Assembly: GCA_002393195.1 (NCBI GenBank)
Contig: DGIK01000167.1
Coordinates: 62,001 to 126,000 of the forward strand
Direction of reading: 5' to 3'
Source of the DNA: Bacteroidales bacterium UBA3824
GTDB lineage: Bacteria; Bacteroidota; Bacteroidia; Bacteroidales; UBA3824
Length of the DNA stretch: 64,000 bases
The notes below the pieces were generated by a model. That model was not told the origin of the DNA. It worked only from the letters and a program-made list of their open reading frames with translations, and searched no databases. A program made the translations under genes and the position numbers. This document shows, piece after piece, positions 52,072 through 60,462 of the stretch (the first letter of the stretch is position 1; every line of letters starts with the position of its first letter).

Positions 52072-52467
52072 ATGAAAGACAATCAATATACAATCCTTCT
52101 TGTTGACGACAACCTCGACAACATAGAATTGCTTGAAGAAATTCTCCAGGCGCGTGGCTACCGCACATTGAGGGCGCAGACGGGATTCGACACACTGAGG
52201 CTCGCCGCAAACGAGCAGCCCGACCTCATCCTCCTCGATATCGCAATGCCTGTGATGGATGGCATGGAAGTATTGCACGTGCTAAAATCAGACAGCGTTA
52301 CCGCGCACATTCCCGTGGTGTTCGTTACCGGCATTATGGAAAACGAAAAGATACTCCGTGCAATCGAAAATCATTCCGTAATCGATTATATTTCTAAACC
52401 AATAGTAATCACCGACTTATTGGACAAGATGGCGATGTATCTGCCGGGCTCTGGAAAAAAATTATAA
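52072..52467 (+). CDS. Single-domain response regulator
   Basis: 131 residues, a receiver domain only. DDNLDNIELLEEILQARGYR gives the acidic pair; the phosphoacceptor Asp is in PDLILLDIAMPVMDGMEVLH; Thr in VVFVTGIMENE and Lys in DYISKPIVITDLL complete the active site. No output domain, so it likely acts by protein contacts. No histidine kinase nearby. Confidence 0.9.
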   Translation: MKDNQYTILLVDDNLDNIELLEEILQARGYRTLRAQTGFDTLRLAANEQPDLILLDIAMPVMDGMEVLHVLKSDSVTAHIPVVFVTGIMENEKILRAIENHSVIDYISKPIVITDLLDKMAMYLPGSGKKL

Positions 52468-52500
52468 CAAAAATTTGCATTTTATTCCAAAAAAAACTAT

Positions 52501-52508
52501 TATCTTTG
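52501..52508 (+). promoter_or_regulatory. -7 box of the GT5-like gene
   Basis: TATCTTTG followed by CA, 23 bp before the ATG, after an A/T-rich spacer and a TTTG at 52474-52477. Confidence 0.55.
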
Positions 52509-52531
52509 CACCGTGATTTAATAATTGCCTT

Positions 52532-53377
52532 ATGGAAAAAAAGAAAATTTTATACGTGTCTCAGGAAATGGCTCCCTATCTTCCCAAGTCGGACCTTGCG
52601 ATGATGGGCAGGTATTTGCCGCAGGGCATCCAAGAGAAGAAACGGGAAATCCGCACTTTTATGCCAAGATACGGCGTCATCAACGAGAGACGTCACCAAC
52701 TCCACGAGGTAATACGGCTTTCGGGTATGAATCTCATCATCGACGACACCGACCACTCCCTCGTCATCAAGGTCGCGTCCATCACGGAGGCGAGGATGCA
52801 GGTGTATTTCATCGACAATGAAGATTTTTTCCAACGCAAGGGCATCGTTACCGACGAGGAGGGCAATTATTACCCCGACAACGACGAGAGGGCGATATTC
52901 TTTGCGCGTGGCGTATTGGAGACTGTCAAGAAACTCCGTTGGTCGCCCGACTTGGTGCATTGCCAGGGATGGATAACGTCGCTCGTGCCGTTGTATCTGA
53001 AACACGGCTTCAAGGAAGACCCGTTGTTCAGCAAGTCGAAGGTGGTATATTCGGTCTTTGACGACGCATTCCCGGGCTCGTTCCCGCAGAATTTCGCACA
53101 GAAAATCAAGGTGGCAGGCATCAGCGAGAAGGATCTTGCCGTAGTGAAGGACAATCCAAATTTTGCCAACCTCTCCAAACTCGCCATCAATATGTCTGAT
53201 GCCGTCATCAAGGGACATCCTACCATCGACGCCGAGGTGGAGCAGTATGCCCTCAAGTGCGGCAAGCCGTTTTTGGATTACCAGTCGCCAGACAATTACA
53301 TCGATGCTTATTCAGATTTTTACGACACGATTTTTGCGCAGGACGCGCAGCCTGACGACAAGAAGGCTAAGAAATAA
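52532..53377 (+). CDS. Glycogen/starch synthase N-terminal-like protein (GT5, single domain)
   Basis: 281 residues. Only the N-terminal Rossmann half of a GT5 glycogen synthase is present (ILYVSQEMAPYLPKSDLAMM, RTFMPRYGVINERRHQLHEV, VYFIDNEDFFQRKGIVTD, DLVHCQGWITSLVPLYLK, VYSVFDDAFPGSFPQNF). The nucleotide-binding second half is absent, and the usual KxGGL motif reads KSDLA. Similar short proteins occur in Bacteroidota at this place before DUF4270, so the form is probably real and not a truncation. Glycogen synthase activity is doubtful. Acidic/basic tail DAQPDDKKAKK. Confidence 0.78.
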   Translation: MEKKKILYVSQEMAPYLPKSDLAMMGRYLPQGIQEKKREIRTFMPRYGVINERRHQLHEVIRLSGMNLIIDDTDHSLVIKVASITEARMQVYFIDNEDFFQRKGIVTDEEGNYYPDNDERAIFFARGVLETVKKLRWSPDLVHCQGWITSLVPLYLKHGFKEDPLFSKSKVVYSVFDDAFPGSFPQNFAQKIKVAGISEKDLAVVKDNPNFANLSKLAINMSDAVIKGHPTIDAEVEQYALKCGKPFLDYQSPDNYIDAYSDFYDTIFAQDAQPDDKKAKK

Positions 53378-53401
53378 TTAGTTTTTTTATCAACAATTTA
53401 A

Positions 53402-54694
53402 ATGAAAACGTACCCTGTTGTAGCCATTGCGATGGCGGCACTGATTCCCACGGTGATGGGATGCAACAACGAAGAAGGTATGGGCTCCGAACTTCTGCCC
53501 GCATCCGACCACGCCAATATTGTAGTAGATACTATCGAAGTGAAGGCATACACCGAACTCGAAAAACCTGTCAAAAGTTCCAACACGACGTATATGCTGC
53601 TCGGAATGATGCAGGATCCGGTATTTGGCGTTACCGAAACGTCGTTTGCCTGCAAATTTTCCAATTCTTCTTACGGCAAATACGAGCAGGGCGACATCTG
53701 CGATTCGGTGGTATTGACGGTGGGCGTTGATACTACCTCAACTTTTTTCTACGGCGACAGCAACAGCGACATCACAGTAGATGTTTACCGCCTTACAGAG
53801 CCTATTGTGGACACTGTAGATTATTACAACAATTATGACATCAATGGCAAGTATGACGCCACGCCAATTGCCTCCACTACTTTCAAGCCCAATGACATCG
53901 ATACGATGATTACATTCAAGGTCAACAAGGATTTTGGCGACTTGGTAATCCAAAACGCACTCGCCACCACTTTTGACCAAAATATCTGCGGACTTTATTT
54001 CAAGGCTACTTCGGGCAACAGCATAGTCAAGTTTTATAGGTCGAGCAAATTCACCCAATACGTAGTGTACCACCATGTGCCGGATGTCGATACTGAGTCG
54101 TCGTCGGTAACGTATTCGGTGCAGACCACCGATTGCAGCATCAATATGTCGTCGCACAATTACGCCAATACCAATTTGGCTAATGTCAGCGACAAGGCTT
54201 CGGGTGCGCAGGACCAATATGTTTATCTTCAATCGATGACCGGCACGCGCGTCCGCATCGACATTACTGGCATCAAAAAGATAAAGCACGGCAAATATTT
54301 TTCGCTGCGTGGGGCGCATCTGATAGCACCGTTGGCAGACAGCACCGTAAGCAAGCAAAAGGATTATCCCGCAATAGATTACGTGGTGTGCGCCGGCATC
54401 GTCAAGGCGTCGGATAAGGACACTGTGTTCAATGAGTTTGTACTCAAGATGGGCGGCTCTACGTCCGTCAATATTTTGTCGAGGGATGTTGTCAACAATT
54501 GTTACCGCCTCAATATGACCGGGCGCGTGGCAGATTTGCTCGAATTGTCGGACAAGGGCGCGGAGCCTGATTATGATATTTATCTCTATCCCAACGCCCG
54601 CACCACCGACTTTAACCGCAGCGTTATTTGCTCGCCGGTCAATAAGCAGACTCCAATGAAACTCATCGTGGAGTACGCCAATTATGATATGTAG
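53402..54694 (+). CDS. DUF4270 lipoprotein
   Basis: 430 residues with a lipobox (IPTVMGCNNEEG, Cys21). DUF4270 start: GMGSELLPASDHANIVVDTI, VKAYTELEKPVKSSNTTYML and GMMQDPVFGVTETSFACKF. The rest is rich in beta strands and ends MKLIVEYANYDM. Likely on the outer face of the outer membrane. It sits between the GT5-like gene and glmS, a conserved Bacteroidota order. Confidence 0.9.
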   Translation: MKTYPVVAIAMAALIPTVMGCNNEEGMGSELLPASDHANIVVDTIEVKAYTELEKPVKSSNTTYMLLGMMQDPVFGVTETSFACKFSNSSYGKYEQGDICDSVVLTVGVDTTSTFFYGDSNSDITVDVYRLTEPIVDTVDYYNNYDINGKYDATPIASTTFKPNDIDTMITFKVNKDFGDLVIQNALATTFDQNICGLYFKATSGNSIVKFYRSSKFTQYVVYHHVPDVDTESSSVTYSVQTTDCSINMSSHNYANTNLANVSDKASGAQDQYVYLQSMTGTRVRIDITGIKKIKHGKYFSLRGAHLIAPLADSTVSKQKDYPAIDYVVCAGIVKASDKDTVFNEFVLKMGGSTSVNILSRDVVNNCYRLNMTGRVADLLELSDKGAEPDYDIYLYPNARTTDFNRSVICSPVNKQTPMKLIVEYANYDM

Positions 54695-54718
54695 ATAATT
54701 AAAAAAAAAATTGCAACT

Positions 54719-56557
54719 ATGTGTGGCATTGTAGGTTATATTGGATTTAGGGACGCTTACCCGATTATAATCAACGGCCTCCGTCGGCTCGAATACCGTG
54801 GATATGATTCTGCGGGAGTTGCCATTGTGGACGGCGGCACTCCTTATATTTACAAGGTGAAAGGCAAGGTGTCTGATTTGGTGGATTTTATCGGCGACAA
54901 GCCTACTTCCGGCACTATCGGCATCGGACATACACGTTGGGCCACACACGGCGCACCTAACGACATCAATGCGCATCCGCAGGTCTCGATGCACGGCAAG
55001 TTTGTTGTGGTTCATAATGGAATCATCGAGAATTATTCCATCTTGAAGAAAAAACTCACTTCGCGTGGCTACACTTTCCATTCGGAGACCGACACTGAGG
55101 TCTTGGCGGATTTGATTGAATATATCTATGAATTTGGACACGTTTCGGCGGAGGACGCTGTGAGGTTTGCTCTCGCCAAAGTGCGCGGCGCGTATGGTCT
55201 CGCTGTGTATTGCACCGACGAATCCGACAAACTCATCGCCGCCCGGTCGAGTAGTCCGCTCGTCATTGGCATAGGTCAGAAGGAATATTTCATAGCCTCC
55301 GACGCTTCGCCTTTTGTGGATTTTACCGACCAAGTGGTATATCTCGACAATGAGAATATCGCCGTAATCAGTCGCGAAGGCATTGTAATCAAAACCATAA
55401 AAAATGTAGTCGTTAATGCCGAGACCAAGAAGATTGACTTCGACAGCGACGAGGTTGAGAAAGGCGGTTTTGAGCATTTTATGTTGAAGGAGATATTTGA
55501 ACAGCCGCGCTCCGTGATGGACACTTTCCGTGGAAGGATTAGCGAACATCACAATCAACTCACTCTCGGCGGCATTATGCCCGTGATGCCTCATTTGATG
55601 AATGCAAGGAGGATTATCATTGTGGGCTGCGGCACGAGTTGGCACGCGGGTCTCTTGGGCGAATACCTCTTTGAGGAATATGCGCGGATACCCGTCGAGG
55701 TGGAGTACGCCTCGGAGTTCCGTTACAGAAATCCAATCATCAATTCTCAGGATGTTGTAATTGCTATAAGTCAGTCGGGCGAAACCGCTGACACATTGGC
55801 TGCCATACAACTCGCCAAAAAATGCGGCGCGTGTGTCATTGGCGTTTGCAATGTCGTGGGCAGTAGCATAAGCCGCGCCACGGATGCGGGCGTTTATACT
55901 CACGCGGGTCCCGAAATTGGCGTTGCAAGTACCAAGGCTTTTACGGCGCAAGTGGCGGTTTTGGCTATGATGGCGTTGTTTATCGGTCGCAGCAAGTACA
56001 ATATCTCCGCCGAACAATACAGCGAACTCATCCAGGAATTGTATTCCGTGCCGTCGATGATAGAGGAGGTCTTGAAGAAGGCGGACAAGGTGAAGCGTGT
56101 AGCCGAATTGTATTATCAAGCATCGAATTTCCTGTATCTCGGTCGCGGATGTTATTATCCCGTGGCACTTGAAGGAGCACTCAAACTGAAAGAGATAAGT
56201 TACATTCACGCAGAGGGTTATCCCGCCGCCGAAATGAAGCACGGCCCCATTGCACTCGTGGACGAAAAGATGCCCGTCATCTTCATCGCCTGCAAGGACA
56301 AGAGTTATGAAAAGATTGTCTCCAACATTCAGGTCGTCAAGGCTCGTCGCGGCGTTGTAATTGCCATTGTCAACGAGGGCGACACCACGGTAGCGGCTAT
56401 GGCGGATTATGTGCTCGAAGTTCCCAAATGCAACACCGCCGTAGGTGCTTTGGTTGCCGTGGTGCCGTTGCAGTTGTTGAGTTATTATATCGCCGTATTG
56501 CGCGGATGCAATGTTGACCAGCCGAGAAATTTGGCCAAGTCCGTTACGGTGGAGTAG
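54719..56557 (+). CDS. glmS: Glutamine-fructose-6-phosphate aminotransferase (isomerising)
   Basis: 612 residues, full length. Makes glucosamine-6-phosphate for murein and LPS. N-terminal Ntn glutaminase with catalytic Cys after Met (MCGIVGYIGFRDAYP); two SIS domains (GCGTSWHAGLLGEYLFEEYA; SGETADTLAAIQLAKK; GRGCYYPVALEGALKLKE) and the terminal LAKSVTVE. No riboswitch (glmS ribozyme) seen in the 24-bp leader after DUF4270. The stop lies in a TAGGGGAG octamer. Confidence 0.96.
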   Translation: MCGIVGYIGFRDAYPIIINGLRRLEYRGYDSAGVAIVDGGTPYIYKVKGKVSDLVDFIGDKPTSGTIGIGHTRWATHGAPNDINAHPQVSMHGKFVVVHNGIIENYSILKKKLTSRGYTFHSETDTEVLADLIEYIYEFGHVSAEDAVRFALAKVRGAYGLAVYCTDESDKLIAARSSSPLVIGIGQKEYFIASDASPFVDFTDQVVYLDNENIAVISREGIVIKTIKNVVVNAETKKIDFDSDEVEKGGFEHFMLKEIFEQPRSVMDTFRGRISEHHNQLTLGGIMPVMPHLMNARRIIIVGCGTSWHAGLLGEYLFEEYARIPVEVEYASEFRYRNPIINSQDVVIAISQSGETADTLAAIQLAKKCGACVIGVCNVVGSSISRATDAGVYTHAGPEIGVASTKAFTAQVAVLAMMALFIGRSKYNISAEQYSELIQELYSVPSMIEEVLKKADKVKRVAELYYQASNFLYLGRGCYYPVALEGALKLKEISYIHAEGYPAAEMKHGPIALVDEKMPVIFIACKDKSYEKIVSNIQVVKARRGVVIAIVNEGDTTVAAMADYVLEVPKCNTAVGALVAVVPLQLLSYYIAVLRGCNVDQPRNLAKSVTVE

Positions 56558-56566
56558 GGGAGAGTT

Positions 56567-57556
56567 TTAACAAATTTCCCAATATCCACCACGCGCCGAG
56601 CCGATGCGGCGGATGAGGCCTTCGTCACGCATGTCGGCGATTATGCGCTCGCCTTGACGACGTGACAGACCCAACTTGTCGGCAATCTCTTTGATGGTAA
56701 GTTTTTGATTTTTAGATATTAATGCCAATATTTTTTGTTCCGTTTTACCGACATTATTACCGACATTATTACCGACATTTTCACCGACATCGGGCAATTC
56801 TTCGCCTTGTCGTGCCTTCAATGCGTCATAAATGTTTTGTAGCATAAAGTCGATGAAAATTGTGCTGTCGTTGATGGCACGGGATTTTTCGATGGCGTTA
56901 TAGTATTCCTGTTGGTGCGAATGTACCATATTTTCTACTGGCAGATGCTCGAAAATTGGATTGAGCCTGCCTAATATCAATGACTGCCAAAGTCGCCCCA
57001 TTCTGCCGTTGCCGTCGCTGAATGGGTGTATGTATTCAAATTCGTAATGAAAAACACTACTCCGTATCAACAAATGATGGTCGGATTTGCGCAGCCATTC
57101 AAACAGGTTGCTCATCAGCGGCGGCACCATTGTGGGCGGCGGAGCGAGATGTACGCATTTGCTGCCAGAAAAAACGCCTACGCCCGTGCCTCGGTATCGT
57201 CCGGCGTCGTCTTGGAGCGCGTGCATCATTACTCCGTGGGCTTTGAGAAGGTCTTTTTCGGAGAATGGATTGAGTGAGGGGTAGAGGTTGTATGTGGCAA
57301 TTGCGTTTTTCACTTCTTGAATGTCGCGAGGCGGCGCAACGACGTTTTTGCCGTTGATGATGTCTGTTACTTGGCTTTCTAACAGGCGGTTGCCCTCGAT
57401 AGCGAGCGAGCCATATACGGTTTTGATACGGTTGGCCTTGCGCAGGCGCAGACCGTCCTCTTGTTCGAGCCTTATCGCGTACCGCTCTATTTGTGCGGAG
57501 ATTTCGGCGATTAGGTTGATCGCTTTGGATGATATAGTGAATGGCGGTGTGTCCAT
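56567..57556 (-). CDS. Fic-family AMPylase-like protein (canonical motif)
   Basis: 329 residues. Fic motif HPFSDGNGRMGRLWQ intact (catalytic His, Asp, both Arg). N-terminal inhibitory helix SLAIEGNR is present, i.e. the class II form that self-inhibits. The C-terminus is a winged helix (ISKNQKLTIKEIADKLGLSR and IADMRDEGLIRRIGSARGGY), implying a DNA- or partner-binding role. A 12-bp in-frame repeat in the linker encodes ENVGNNVGNNVG. It is the second gene of a two-gene minus-strand operon; 15 bp separate it from the upstream Fic gene. Confidence 0.85.
   Translation of the reverse strand: MDTPPFTISSKAINLIAEISAQIERYAIRLEQEDGLRLRKANRIKTVYGSLAIEGNRLLESQVTDIINGKNVVAPPRDIQEVKNAIATYNLYPSLNPFSEKDLLKAHGVMMHALQDDAGRYRGTGVGVFSGSKCVHLAPPPTMVPPLMSNLFEWLRKSDHHLLIRSSVFHYEFEYIHPFSDGNGRMGRLWQSLILGRLNPIFEHLPVENMVHSHQQEYYNAIEKSRAINDSTIFIDFMLQNIYDALKARQGEELPDVGENVGNNVGNNVGKTEQKILALISKNQKLTIKEIADKLGLSRRQGERIIADMRDEGLIRRIGSARGGYWEIC
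56745..56792 (-). repeat. 12-bp tandem repeat in the Fic linker
   Basis: Four units of the type TTACCGACATTA (one or two bases vary), in frame, encoding NVGN on the minus strand. Confidence 0.9.
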
Positions 57557-57571
57557 AATGATTGCTTGTGT

Positions 57572-58504
57572 TTATTCCCCTGCATAGTATCCGCCGCTCT
57601 TGGTGGCGCCCTTGAAGATTATCTTGCCTTCCTCGCGGAGGGCGCGGATGATGCGGGTCATCTTGGTGTAACTTATCTTGGGGAAATTCTTTTTCATATC
57701 TATCGACTTGACGCCCGGATTTTGGCGGATGTGTTCGAGGATTTCGGTCTCGGGGTTGATGCCGCGTATGTGCCGCGTCTTGCGGTCGCTGTATGTGGTG
57801 CCGAGGTTGGAGACTGCGATGTTGAGCGTTGTGAGGCAACATTTGCGTAGGAAGTCTGCGAAGGCGTCCTCGTCATAATTCTTGATGAGGGCGTCGTATT
57901 CTGCCTTCCATTTGTTGGGAATCACGATTGCAGGATAGCGGTATTTGTGCATAGTCAATGCCAATATCAGCCGCGCGAGATGCCCGTTGCCGCCTTTGAA
58001 CGGGTGCATATAGATATAACGCCTGTATGCCGTGGCGGCGGTGTGGAAACATTCGGTGTTGTGATTGTCGTTGAGCCATTGGAGAAAGTCGTTGAGTTCC
58101 GCCTCGTAGTTGCGCCGCTCGGTGTCGGGGCGAATGAGACCGGCGGCTGTTTCATCGATGCGGCGGTAAAACAGGCGATGCATATCGGCGACGTCTTGTG
58201 TCTGGATGGCTGATTGTTCGGCAATGGTCAACATCTTGGTATATGCGTCGCGGAGTCCGAGTATTTCAAGTGCCACTTTAAGTGTTGGATCGGCGAGAGA
58301 ATCGATGTTTTTGAGGGTGCGCATAGTATTGACACGCGACACGCGGTCGCCTGCGATGTTGACGCTGTTGTAGATGAAGTGCGTCATCAGTTCCTCGTTG
58401 GCGTGGTGCAGCGATTCTTCTTCGGTGTCTTTGGCTGCAAGTATCCTCTGTCGGAGTTCCTCTATCTCGTCGTCTTGCGGTATGTAGTCGATGTCCTTTT
58501 GCAT
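57572..58504 (-). CDS. Fic-domain protein with degenerate motifs
   Basis: 310 residues, related to the neighbouring Fic gene. The core motif reads HPFKGGNGHLARLI: the catalytic His and GNG loop remain, but the usual Asp/Glu after F-x is Gly and the first Arg is His. The inhibitory motif reads SVNIAGDRV, with Ala where Glu normally sits. The C-terminus is a winged helix (KKNFPKISYTKMTRIIRALR, GATKSGGYYAGE), like its neighbour. It could be an inactive regulator or an altered-specificity transferase. First gene of the pair. Confidence 0.8.
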   Translation of the reverse strand: MQKDIDYIPQDDEIEELRQRILAAKDTEEESLHHANEELMTHFIYNSVNIAGDRVSRVNTMRTLKNIDSLADPTLKVALEILGLRDAYTKMLTIAEQSAIQTQDVADMHRLFYRRIDETAAGLIRPDTERRNYEAELNDFLQWLNDNHNTECFHTAATAYRRYIYMHPFKGGNGHLARLILALTMHKYRYPAIVIPNKWKAEYDALIKNYDEDAFADFLRKCCLTTLNIAVSNLGTTYSDRKTRHIRGINPETEILEHIRQNPGVKSIDMKKNFPKISYTKMTRIIRALREEGKIIFKGATKSGGYYAGE

Positions 58505-58605
58505 AGCGTGGCTTGGTTATTAATGATGACGCTAAGTTAATATTTTGTAGCGGGATTTGCAAATAATCTCAAATAATTTTTGTTGCATCATACAAAAATA
58601 TTGAT

Positions 58606-58613
58606 TATCTTTG
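58606..58613 (+). promoter_or_regulatory. -7 box of Rpn copy 4
   Basis: TATCTTTG followed by CC, 29 bp before ATG 58643, in an AT-rich stretch. Confidence 0.6.
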
Positions 58614-58642
58614 CCGTCGAAGACATTTTACTGAGATTAATT

Positions 58643-59491
58643 ATGGCAAAATACCTCAACCCGAAAATCGATTTGACCTTCAAGAAAGTCTTTGGCGAGC
58701 ATCCCAACCTTGTCAAAAGCCTTCTTAACGCCTTGCTGCCGTTGCCGGAGGGGATGGAGATTTTGACAGTGGAGTACCTCACCAACGAAACTGTCCCCGA
58801 CAATCCCGGCAAGAAACTTTCCATTGTGGACGTCCGTTGCACCGACAATTACGGGCGTGGATTCATCGTGGAGATGCAGTCGCTGTGGAACGGAGAATTT
58901 TTTTCACGCACATTATTTAATGCGGCGGCAATGTACTCCAAACAGTTGGACAAAGGCACATCTTTCGAAAGGTTGCGAGAGGTATATGCACTTGCACTCG
59001 TCAACGACAATGCCTTTAAATACGATGGTGACAGCGGTTATATTCAGGAGTTTTACATCGCCAACAAGAATCATCCTGATGACATCCGCAAAGAACTCGC
59101 GCTGATTTTCGTAGAACTGCCCAAATACAAGCCCGTTGACCGTGGCAGTCGTGCCATCAAGGAATTGTGGCTCAGGTTTTTGACGGAGATAGACGAAGCC
59201 ACCAAAAGCGTTGACAAGGTTTTGACTGACAACCCCGAAATAAGCGAGGCTTTGGAGATTGTAGAACGTTCTGCCTATTCGGACGGCGATCTCTATAAGT
59301 ACAACGACTACCGTCTCGAAATAATTACACAGCGCAATGCAATGAAAAACGAGCGTGAGGACGGATATGCCGAAGGCGCAAAAGCCCAAGCCTTCGAAAC
59401 CGCACGCCGTATGCTCGCCAAAGGTCTTGACGTCGCAACCATTGCAGAACTCACCGGCCTTGCCCCAGACGAAATCTCAAAAATTCAATAG
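58643..59491 (+). CDS. Rpn-family PD-(D/E)XK nuclease, copy 4
   Basis: 282 residues from ATG 58643 (MAKYLNPKIDLTFKKVFGEH), chosen for fit to the promoter box; an upstream reading from 58580 has none. Core RCTDNYGRGFIVEMQSLWN; the family's FIVEMQ motif is intact. The tetrapeptide run is nearly lost (DGYAEGAKAQAFE). The C-terminus ARRMLAKGLDVATIAELTGL is shared. Convergent with the SDR gene (7 bp gap). Confidence 0.85.
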   Translation: MAKYLNPKIDLTFKKVFGEHPNLVKSLLNALLPLPEGMEILTVEYLTNETVPDNPGKKLSIVDVRCTDNYGRGFIVEMQSLWNGEFFSRTLFNAAAMYSKQLDKGTSFERLREVYALALVNDNAFKYDGDSGYIQEFYIANKNHPDDIRKELALIFVELPKYKPVDRGSRAIKELWLRFLTEIDEATKSVDKVLTDNPEISEALEIVERSAYSDGDLYKYNDYRLEIITQRNAMKNEREDGYAEGAKAQAFETARRMLAKGLDVATIAELTGLAPDEISKIQ

Positions 59492-59497
59492 CCAAAA

Positions 59498-60226
59498 TCA
59501 CAATTTCCACGGCAGCCGTTCCCAAATCCAATCTGGTATCGACTTCCAAAATTGCACCAAAAACCAGTATTTCCAGTCGATGATTGCTTTGCGGCGGCGG
59601 TGGGTGAGAGCCTTGAAAATCCGTTTGGCGGACGGGGCGAGCGGGAGAATCATAGGGTAATTGTTGCCGTCGGCAAGAAGGTCGGTGTCGATGAAACCCG
59701 GGCGGATGTCGGTGAATTTGATGTTGGCTTTGGTCATCTTAGAAAGACGCGCAAGGCTTTGAATATAATGACTTTGCATACGTTTGGTCGCGCTGTAAGC
59801 CGGTGCACTGCCAAGTCCTTTGGTGCCGGCGATGCTCGAAACTACTGCGATGTGTCCGCCGCCGTTGTCTCTGAAATAATTGAACGCTGTAGCCACACAC
59901 TGCACAAAACCCATCGAATTTGTCTTGACGGTATCAATCTCGGTCTTTAAGTCGAGTGGAATGTTGTTGTGTCCGACGCCCGCCACGTGGAAATATACGT
60001 CGGCTTTACTATCGCCACCAAGCATTTGCAGGAGCGTTTTAGGGGCGTCGGGGGCTGTAATGTCCAATTCCACAGCCTTCACCCTGTCGGGCGCAATTTG
60101 CACAAGCGTCTGCAAACGGTCAATGCGCCTCGCCGCGACCACTACCTGCCATCCAGCCTCAATGTATAGTTTGGCGACCTCGTGCCCAATGCCCGACGAC
60201 GCGCCTGCAATCACGATTTTTTTCAT
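59498..60226 (-). CDS. Short-chain dehydrogenase/reductase
   Basis: 242 residues. NAD(P)-binding motif GASSGIGHEVAKLYIEAGWQ; catalytic Ser in VVSSIAGTKGLG and Tyr/Lys in PAYSATKRMQSHY. Substrate unknown. CAAAGGTA at 60249-60256 (minus TACCTTTG) fits its promoter. Confidence 0.88.
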   Translation of the reverse strand: MKKIVIAGASSGIGHEVAKLYIEAGWQVVVAARRIDRLQTLVQIAPDRVKAVELDITAPDAPKTLLQMLGGDSKADVYFHVAGVGHNNIPLDLKTEIDTVKTNSMGFVQCVATAFNYFRDNGGGHIAVVSSIAGTKGLGSAPAYSATKRMQSHYIQSLARLSKMTKANIKFTDIRPGFIDTDLLADGNNYPMILPLAPSAKRIFKALTHRRRKAIIDWKYWFLVQFWKSIPDWIWERLPWKL

Positions 60227-60296
60227 GGTAATTCTTTTAAGTTTGACGCAAAGGTATATAAAATACTGCGTTGCAAAAACGACTACTGAAATTATT

Positions 60297-60328
60297 TTTG
60301 TTTTTGTGCCGACAATATACTAATTTTG
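60297..60328 (+). promoter_or_regulatory. Promoter of metG
   Basis: TTTG 60297-60300, a 20-bp spacer, TAATTTTG 60321-60328. The leader to metG is about 130 nt and holds two copies of ATGAGGAGAGAGGAA (60338-60352 and 60367-60381). Confidence 0.6.
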
Positions 60329-60462
60329 CGGAATAAAATGAGGAGAGAGGAAGTAGGAGAGATTTAATGAGGAGAGAGGAAAGATTTTTGATTGAAGTAT
60401 AAAGTAAAATAAATATAGTTAATCTATTGATGATTAATAATTAATAAAAAACTAATAAAGAT

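Noticed and set aside
54695..54718. glmS ribozyme before glmS
   Set aside because: Only 24 bp separate the genes, too short for the ribozyme fold.
53738..56242. 834-codon open frame on the minus strand over DUF4270 and glmS
   Set aside because: Antisense to two well recognised genes; the translation is rich in His, Arg and Ile with no domains.
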